Source of the DNA: an uncultured Lentisphaeria bacterium
GTDB taxonomy: Bacteria; Verrucomicrobiota; Lentisphaeria; JABSQK01; CAJWLW01
NCBI GenBank assembly: GCA_913042885.1
Contig: CAJWLW010000189.1
Coordinates: forward strand, 1-9,273
Length of the DNA stretch: 9,273 bases
Direction: 5' to 3'
Shown: one piece after another, positions 6,181 through 9,273 of the stretch
How the letters are laid out: each line of letters opens with the position of its first letter
How positions within the stretch are numbered: the first letter of the stretch is position 1
The notes under the pieces: model-generated
Told to the model about the DNA's origin: nothing
Seen by the model: the letters and a program-made list of their open reading frames with translations, nothing else
Database searches by the model: none
Made by a program: the position numbers and the translations under genes

Positions 6181-8166
6181 CTATTCTTTCGGTTCTTGGT
6201 GGGGCGGTGGGCCGTCGAAGGTGTGGGCGTCGATGTTGGCCTGGAAATAGCCCTTCATCACATCGGTCGGTTCGGTTGTCAGGAAAAACGACTTTTCACC
6301 ATAGAGCCAGGCGTACTCGCCGGACACCATGAAGGCGTGCTGCAGGGCGCGCCGGTGATTGTTGTAGTCGCGGGAATTGACCGTGGCGTCGGTGTCGCTC
6401 CAATTGCCGATGTCAGCCCAGATGCCGCCGGCGAAACTGAGCTTGCGCTTGAGCGCGCGCACGCCGCAAAGTCCCTCGATTGCGTCATCGTACATTTTGC
6501 GGACATTGGCGATCGGCCGGTAGTCGGTCTTCGAGTAGGTCAGTTCGCTGCCGCCGATCATCATGGCGTTCTTGTCGAGACCGAGCAGCATGCCGTCGAG
6601 GAACGCGGGGAACAGGCCGTTGTGATTTTGTTCGAGCGGTCCGTTGCCCAAGCGCGCTGTCCACTCGTACAATCCTGGGAGTATCAGGATGCGGGCGCCG
6701 GGGAACGCGGCGCAGACTGTGCGGGCGTATTGAAAACCGCGCTGCCGCACCTGCGCCCGCACCTCGTTGAACGGGCGCGGGGCCTCTTCACCGTCGAGCT
6801 TGTAGCTGCCTTCGCGGTAAACCGGATATGAAAACGGAATATGCCAGGTGCCATTCGCATGGTGCCCCCTGTATTGCTCGCAGTCGAGCAGCACGCCGAC
6901 GAAACCGCATTCTTTTGCAATGCGTGCGTGCAACCCAATGTTGTGCAGGAGGATCTCCCAGTCCCCGTCGTTGAACCAGTTCTGGCAGCGAGTTCGCGGG
7001 CCGTCCCACCAGACTGCATAGGATGACCACAGGAAGTTGTCGGTGAGACGTCCCCAGTCTTCGACAGACTGGAAGGCCTTGATCTCCGGCTCGAACTCTT
7101 CGTAATGGCGTTTTTCCAGACCCCACCATTGGCCGGTCATATTGGTGCCTCGCGCCGGGACTGGCGGGTTGTGTGTGGCCATCGAAAAGATCATGCCATC
7201 GAGCCCGGTATCCTGCCATATTTTCACCTTGGCCGGCAGGTCTGTCGCGGCGATTGATGGTGAATGCAGGAGTCGGCTGCACAGTTCGCTGGCGCAGCGG
7301 ATGAGTTTGCGTTGGCCGGAGAACAAGGGCTCGGGCACATAGGGCGGCCCCTCGGGCGCTTTGGATTTGATCTCGATCACCTGGCCGAAGGGAATGACGG
7401 CTTCGGCACCGTGGGTTTCGTTGACGGCCAGGTGATAGGCGGCGATCTCCTCCGCGGTCAGCACGCGATCGTATACGGCCAGCTCGTCGATGGCACCGTG
7501 AAAAACCTGTTTCAGCGAATCCGGGTCGTTGATGTGGCCGACAAAGATTGCACGGACCTTGATCTCGACATCGCGTGCCTTGTCCAGGTCCGCCCTGACT
7601 CGCAGCTTGCCATCGACGTAGACCTGCACGTTGCTGCTCTTCGCCGCGGTGTCCCACGTGATGACGAGGTGAGTCCAGCGGCCGTTGATGATGCCGGGAT
7701 CAACCAACGGCTGATTGTAATCTGCTCTGCCCTCCTTGCCGGAGTGTACGAACAGTTCGGTGCCGGAAAAACCGACCTGTGTGGTTTTCGAGAAGTAGGT
7801 ATCGACGTTCCGGTTGCCGGTCAATTGGCTGGTGCAGAAATTGAGCAATCGGCGAGCGCCAACTGACGAATCGCGCCGGATCCACATCGACACCGCAATT
7901 TGTTTGCTGGCGACGTCGAGACCGTTGATCGTGATACCGTCGGCGTCGCCGTCGAGAGCGAGGGCCTCCCCGACACGTCCGGTGCCGAGCGTCGCCTCGA
8001 GAATGTGGCAGGTTGCGCCACTGCCGCTCTTCTCCGCCACTGCCGAGCCATCTATATCTGCTGCATCGAACGCCCAGTAGCCGACAGGGTCAGCCGGCGG
8101 CGGGGTGGCGTTGAGGGTGGTGCTGAGGATCAGCAGAAGACATGTGGCGACAAATGAAAATGGCAT
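6181..8166 (-). CDS. Secreted LamG-domain protein with C-terminal TIM-barrel-like (putative glycoside hydrolase) domain
   Basis: This is the first gene of the operon and encodes 661 residues from the ATG at 8166. Residues 1-20 form a hydrophobic signal peptide (cleavage probably after LNA). Residues 26-246 are a LamG module: DPVGYWAFD at the start, WTHLVITWD, VQVYVDGKL, and the hallmark FHGAIDELAVYDRVLTAEEI at 222-241. Residues 290-630 look like a TIM barrel of no family I recognise: TGLDGMIFSMATH, GFVGVLLDCEQYRGHH (D428 and E430 are catalytic candidates), ARILILPGLYEW (E501), and FAGGIWADIGNW. Its role is probably binding and cleaving an extracellular or periplasmic glycan. An in-frame TTG at 8220 would add 18 residues including two Lys; neither start has a strong Shine-Dalgarno. 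I prefer the ATG because it directly precedes the hydrophobic core, although its n-region lacks a positive charge. The C-terminus ends in a Pro-rich tail. No convincing promoter was found between 8166 and the terminator near 8290. Confidence 0.85.
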   Translation of the reverse strand: MPFSFVATCLLLILSTTLNATPPPADPVGYWAFDAADIDGSAVAEKSGSGATCHILEATLGTGRVGEALALDGDADGITINGLDVASKQIAVSMWIRRDSSVGARRLLNFCTSQLTGNRNVDTYFSKTTQVGFSGTELFVHSGKEGRADYNQPLVDPGIINGRWTHLVITWDTAAKSSNVQVYVDGKLRVRADLDKARDVEIKVRAIFVGHINDPDSLKQVFHGAIDELAVYDRVLTAEEIAAYHLAVNETHGAEAVIPFGQVIEIKSKAPEGPPYVPEPLFSGQRKLIRCASELCSRLLHSPSIAATDLPAKVKIWQDTGLDGMIFSMATHNPPVPARGTNMTGQWWGLEKRHYEEFEPEIKAFQSVEDWGRLTDNFLWSSYAVWWDGPRTRCQNWFNDGDWEILLHNIGLHARIAKECGFVGVLLDCEQYRGHHANGTWHIPFSYPVYREGSYKLDGEEAPRPFNEVRAQVRQRGFQYARTVCAAFPGARILILPGLYEWTARLGNGPLEQNHNGLFPAFLDGMLLGLDKNAMMIGGSELTYSKTDYRPIANVRKMYDDAIEGLCGVRALKRKLSFAGGIWADIGNWSDTDATVNSRDYNNHRRALQHAFMVSGEYAWLYGEKSFFLTTEPTDVMKGYFQANIDAHTFDGPPPHQEPKE

Positions 8167-8288
8167 GGGAATTGGGGTTCCGTGATTTGAAGAAACGAAA
8201 TGTACCGTCGATTTTTTCAAATTCGAACGAATGCGGCCTCAAATCGCACATATCCAGCTCTTAACCAGCAGCGTGTCATTATTACAGC

Positions 8289-8322
8289 AAAAACGCCCCG
8301 CTGCGGTTGCGACAGGGCGTTT
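8289..8322 (-). terminator. Intrinsic terminator of the small secreted-protein gene
   Basis: On the minus strand AAACGCCC (8322-8315) is followed by a 16-base loop and a perfect 8-base complement GGGCGTTT (8298-8291), then two further T, giving a run of five T at 8293-8289. An extra three-base pairing is possible inside the loop. It lies about 25 bases after the stop codon at 8347, so it should separate that gene from the operon that begins at 8166. The T run is short, so termination may be partial. Confidence 0.65.
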
Positions 8323-8346
8323 CGATGAATCTGACGTGCGTTGACT

Positions 8347-8928
8347 TCAGAGTTGTTCGCTGATACCGGAATCCTCAATTGCCTTAAAACGTTGGCTACT
8401 TGCTTTGCGGGCTTTTTCGACGCGCTTCCGACGCCCTTCTTCCAGCGCTTTCTCCGCTTCCTCACGGACACTGCGATTATCATAAATCACATTGACCTTG
8501 CCGTTCTGCCCGGGCACGACGTGAAGCACAATCATCGCTTTCTGTAGGGCTTTGGCGTTGTCCGGGTCGTCGTGGTATTTTTTCTTGACCATGTCCTTAA
8601 GAATTGCGACACCGGCCTCATCCACACCTTTTTCGGGAGCTTCCGGGAGCTTGTACTTTGCGATGATGTAATAGAGACGCTTGTTGTAGTACTGATAGGT
8701 CGTCTGCATGGCCGGGCCAGTCTCCGACTCATACAACTCAAAGTTGCCGGTCGATCGTTGCAGCTTCAGGTCAGTTACGTTGACAGCGGTATCATCTGGG
8801 CTCTCGCCCCAGATGGACTTGCCGTAGCCCTTGCAGATTGCTGGACTGTTGCCGTCGTCCTGGGCGTTGGTAGCTACGACCAGAGTCAATACAAACACGA
8901 TCGCCAGCAAGAAATTTCGGTCTGTCAT
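8347..8928 (-). CDS. Small exported protein of unknown function
   Basis: This 193-residue product has a signal peptide: MTDRN, a hydrophobic stretch at 6-19 and probable cleavage after ATNA near residue 22. The mature part has IWGESPDD near 38-45, then a strand-rich segment with YQYYNKRLYYIIAKY, a helical middle (VAILKDMVKKKYHDDPDNAKALQK), a strand pair KVNVIYDNRS, and a highly charged helix rich in Glu, Lys and Arg (about 155-185) that may be a coiled coil. The order 'WG-x-S, then NKLY strand, then helix, then xVxYDN strand' recalls small periplasmic proteins that begin with a WGxS motif, but I cannot name a family. A clear GGAG (8935-8938) sits six bases before the ATG. The gene looks less GC-rich and more Lys-rich than the operon. 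It has its own terminator and so is probably a separate transcription unit. No function is assigned. Confidence 0.8.
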   Translation of the reverse strand: MTDRNFLLAIVFVLTLVVATNAQDDGNSPAICKGYGKSIWGESPDDTAVNVTDLKLQRSTGNFELYESETGPAMQTTYQYYNKRLYYIIAKYKLPEAPEKGVDEAGVAILKDMVKKKYHDDPDNAKALQKAMIVLHVVPGQNGKVNVIYDNRSVREEAEKALEEGRRKRVEKARKASSQRFKAIEDSGISEQL

Positions 8929-8948
8929 GTGGATCTCCGAGATTTGAG

Positions 8949-8971
8949 CACAACTCGATTATCAAATTGTG
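8949..8971 (-). promoter_or_regulatory. Possible -10 element within a short dyad upstream of the small exported-protein gene
   Basis: On the minus strand GATAAT (8963-8958, five of six bases of TATAAT) lies about 30 bases before the start codon. It is centred in a dyad, CACAA (8949-8953) and TTGTG (8967-8971), with a 13-base spacer. No good -35 was found at 15 to 18 bases. The dyad arms are only five bases long, so an operator role is speculative. Confidence 0.25.
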
Positions 8972-9043
8972 TGTAGATGGGTAATATGGTTAGCTTGCAA
9001 TCGTATTTCAAGGGGCGGGCCCGTTGGAATGCCGCAGATTTCG

Positions 9044-9273
9044 TGCCGTTGCGGACAACGAGCACAGCGCCTCGTTGAGGCGTCTGAAGAAACTGATCAT
9101 GACATCGCTCGCGTTGATGTCACACCGGCCCGATGGCTCGAGCGCGTACGTGTTGCGAGCCACCCGGCTATGTATGGCCGCCACGGTTAAACGTGTCTAC
9201 GCCGCGAGACTCTCCTATATATTGCCGGCGACAAGTGCTGGAATAACAGTCTATTTTCTCGTCGAATTCAACT
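9044..9273 (+). pseudogene. Decayed IS66-type transposase fragment (zinc-finger region), cut by window edge
   Basis: Two overlapping plus-strand frames read like the zinc-finger and linker part of an IS66 TnpC transposase. The first frame (from 9044 to the TAA at 9188-9190) reads CRCG, then RLVEASEETDHDIARVDVTPARW, then RVRVASHPAMYGRHG. This matches the family order CPxCG, (I)GE-x-SExLDVxPAxF, RPKYACRxC, but with the second Cys pair lost. The next frame (from about 9183 to the edge) reads TVKRVYAARLSYILPATSAGI and then VYFLVEFN, like the following GTV-x-AxxPxxILPxxxAxPGLLAxxLVxKF segment. A frameshift near 9183-9190 is needed to join them, and no start is seen. The alignment is from memory of the family, so confidence is limited. 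If right, it marks old insertion-sequence activity at the edge of this accessory cluster. Confidence 0.38.

Noticed and set aside
5519..6250. A 243-codon plus-strand frame opposite the RraA-like gene.
   Set aside because: It is a shadow of a well-recognised family and crosses the gap between two minus-strand genes.
7264..7866. A 200-codon plus-strand frame opposite the LamG barrel gene.
   Set aside because: It has shadow composition, no domain, and lies antisense to a clear LamG module.
1..9273. CRISPR arrays, tRNA or rRNA genes, and long direct repeats.
   Set aside because: None was seen; the only repetition is the protein-level repeat pattern of the propeller and the Asp boxes.

Overview
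The window is GC-rich bacterial DNA from the carbohydrate-degrading part of an accessory genome. It carries LamG (concanavalin A-like) modules, an Asp-box sialidase-like protein, a divergent glycosidase-like TIM barrel, an RraA/HMG-aldolase-like protein and a secreted LamG plus barrel protein. This mixture is familiar from free-living and sponge- or sediment-associated members of the Planctomycetes-Verrucomicrobia-Lentisphaerae group and from uncultured phyla such as Latescibacterota or Poribacteria. The lineage is an inference from gene content only. There is no rRNA, tRNA or housekeeping gene to fix it.

Layout. Bases 1-218 hold no convincing gene but contain a good sigma70-type promoter candidate. 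Bases 219-1868 (+) encode a 549-residue protein in which a seven-repeat beta-propeller sits inside a LamG fold. After a 130-base convergent gap, four genes read right to left on the minus strand with gaps of 35, 10 and 45 bases, so they look like one operon. In transcription order they are a secreted LamG + TIM-barrel-like protein (8166-6181), an RraA/HMG-aldolase-like protein (6145-5420), a five-Asp-box sialidase-like propeller (5409-4228) and a large clan GH-D-like putative glycosidase (4182-1999). Upstream of the operon, an intrinsic terminator at 8289-8322 ends a separate minus-strand gene (8928-8347) for a small secreted protein of unknown function. The right edge (about 9044-9273, +) looks like a decayed piece of an IS66-type transposase that runs off the window.

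How the genes may work together. The operon pairs one exported sugar-binding/hydrolase-like protein with three proteins that lack signal peptides: a sialidase-like enzyme, a putative pyruvate-type aldolase and a glycosidase-like barrel. One reading is that a glycan, perhaps one bearing a 2-keto-3-deoxy (nonulosonic-type) sugar, is recognised outside the cell and its fragments are processed inside, with the aldolase splitting the released keto acid. This is a hypothesis. No transporter, kinase or regulator lies in the window to support it. The strongest structural novelty is the nested LamG-propeller-LamG protein. The most open enzymatic questions are the two TIM-barrel-like proteins.
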